Source: Elusimicrobiota bacterium (GTDB taxonomy: Bacteria; Elusimicrobiota; Elusimicrobia; Elusimicrobiales; Elusimicrobiaceae). Taken from it: a stretch of 6,431 bases of DNA. Under the pieces are notes generated by a model. The model saw nothing but the letters and a program-made list of their open reading frames with translations, was not told where the DNA came from and made no database searches. A program made the position numbers and the translations under genes. This document shows, piece by piece, positions 5,884-6,431 of the stretch (position 1 is the stretch's first letter; each line of letters begins with the position of its first letter). The stretch covers positions 1 through 6,431 of the forward strand of contig JAISVV010000011.1 of NCBI GenBank assembly GCA_031271365.1, written 5' to 3'.

Positions 5884-6431
5884 ATGGCAGAAGAAGAAAA
5901 TAAACCCGCGCAGCCGCCGCAACCGCAGGAAGCGCCGCCGGCCCAAAGCGCCTCCGGCGCGCCGTCAACGCCGTCAACGCCGCAAACCGCGCCGCAAAGG
6001 CAGCCCGAACTGGGGCTTATAGGGCAGGAAATCTCCGGCTGCGTTATTCTGGAAAAAGTGAGCGAAGGCGGCATGGGCACCGTGTTTAAAGCCAAACACA
6101 AGGCTTTGGACCGTATTGTCTGCGTCAAAATTTTAAGCCCCGCGCTGTCTAACGACAAAAAAGCCGTCGGCCTGTTTTTAACCGAAGCCCGCGCCATCGC
6201 CGAAATTGACCACCCAAATATAGTATTTGTATACAACGTCGGGCGGGAGAAAGGTTTTTACTTTATAGTAATGTCTTTTATAGAGGGGGAAAGTTTATCC
6301 TCCATCGTGCGCAAAAAACCCAATTTACCGCTTTCTTTTATAGTGGACACCTTTATAGGCATATTGCGCGGGCTTGAAGCGGCCCATCAAAAAGGCATTA
6401 TACACCGCGATATTAAGCCTTCAAATATTTT
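5884..6431 (+). CDS. Hanks-type Ser/Thr protein kinase, N-terminal part; C-terminus off the window
   Basis: The frame is open from an ATG at 5884 to the right edge, giving 182 residues. Residues 1-45 form a proline-, glutamine- and alanine-rich, apparently disordered extension. The kinase N-lobe begins at about 46: a glycine loop VSEGGMGTVFKA (59-70), the ATP-anchoring lysine K82 in VCVKIL, and the helix-C glutamate E101 in FLTEARAI. The hinge lies near VMSFIEGESL (129-138), and the catalytic loop HRDIKPSN (174-181) contains D176, K178 and N181. All key residues seen so far are intact, so an active kinase is expected. The first glycine of the GxGxxG loop is a serine (S60), which is tolerated in many bacterial kinases. 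The DFG motif, activation loop and any sensor or membrane domain are beyond the edge. The start is weakly supported: AGGGG at 5865-5869 lies 14 bases upstream, which is long, but no alternative in-frame start precedes it, and the next ATG would fall inside the glycine loop. Confidence 0.92.
   Translation, partial: MAEEENKPAQPPQPQEAPPAQSASGAPSTPSTPQTAPQRQPELGLIGQEISGCVILEKVSEGGMGTVFKAKHKALDRIVCVKILSPALSNDKKAVGLFLTEARAIAEIDHPNIVFVYNVGREKGFYFIVMSFIEGESLSSIVRKKPNLPLSFIVDTFIGILRGLEAAHQKGIIHRDIKPSNI
5962..5979 (+). repeat. Two direct copies of a 9-base repeat in the proline-rich kinase extension
   Basis: CCGTCAACG occurs twice in tandem (5962-5970 and 5971-5979), followed by another CCG, and encodes PSTPSTP. 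Such short in-frame repeats can change in number without breaking the reading frame, so the linker length may vary among strains. Its effect is probably limited to linker length. Confidence 0.7.

Noticed and set aside
5808..6236. A 142-codon minus-strand open frame across the PC4 and kinase gene boundary
   Set aside because: It overlaps both supported plus-strand genes and its cysteine/glycine-rich run is the reverse reading of the proline-rich kinase extension.

Overview
The window reads as an ordinary chromosomal segment of an anaerobic, probably Gram-negative bacterium. Evidence for this is an ADP-forming acyl-CoA synthetase, which is typical of fermenters that make ATP from acyl-CoA thioesters, and an AsmA-type protein, which is typical of cells with two membranes. 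The coding style mixes GC-rich alanine/glycine codons with frequent ATA isoleucine and AAA lysine codons. This recalls gut Elusimicrobiota, but that is only an impression; the sequence cannot settle the taxonomy. There is no rRNA, tRNA, insertion sequence, CRISPR array or phage gene in the window.

Layout: positions 1-1065 hold the N-terminal half of an ADP-forming acyl-CoA synthetase on the minus strand, running off the left edge. A 96-base AT-rich divergent promoter region (1066-1161) separates it from five genes, all on the plus strand. These are a Na+/phosphate cotransporter with a C-terminal PhoU-like domain (1162-2943), a small YkvA/DUF1232 membrane protein (2921-3235), an AsmA-like envelope protein (3232-5370), a protein made of two PC4-type single-strand nucleic-acid-binding domains (5399-5857), and the start of a Hanks-type Ser/Thr protein kinase (5884 to the right edge). 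The first three plus-strand genes overlap (23 and 4 bases), and the next two gaps are 28 and 26 bases. No terminator is visible between any of them, so they may form one transcription unit.

Functional reading: the synthetase consumes inorganic phosphate when it makes ATP, and the divergent neighbour moves phosphate, so a shared promoter region is plausible but unproven as a functional link. The transporter, DUF1232 protein and AsmA-like protein are all membrane or envelope proteins. The PC4-like protein and the kinase look like a nucleic-acid-binding factor next to a signalling enzyme. The most unusual item is the tandem PC4 protein, which could fold as an intramolecular version of the PC4 homodimer. 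I do not see evidence for a wholly new multi-gene system.
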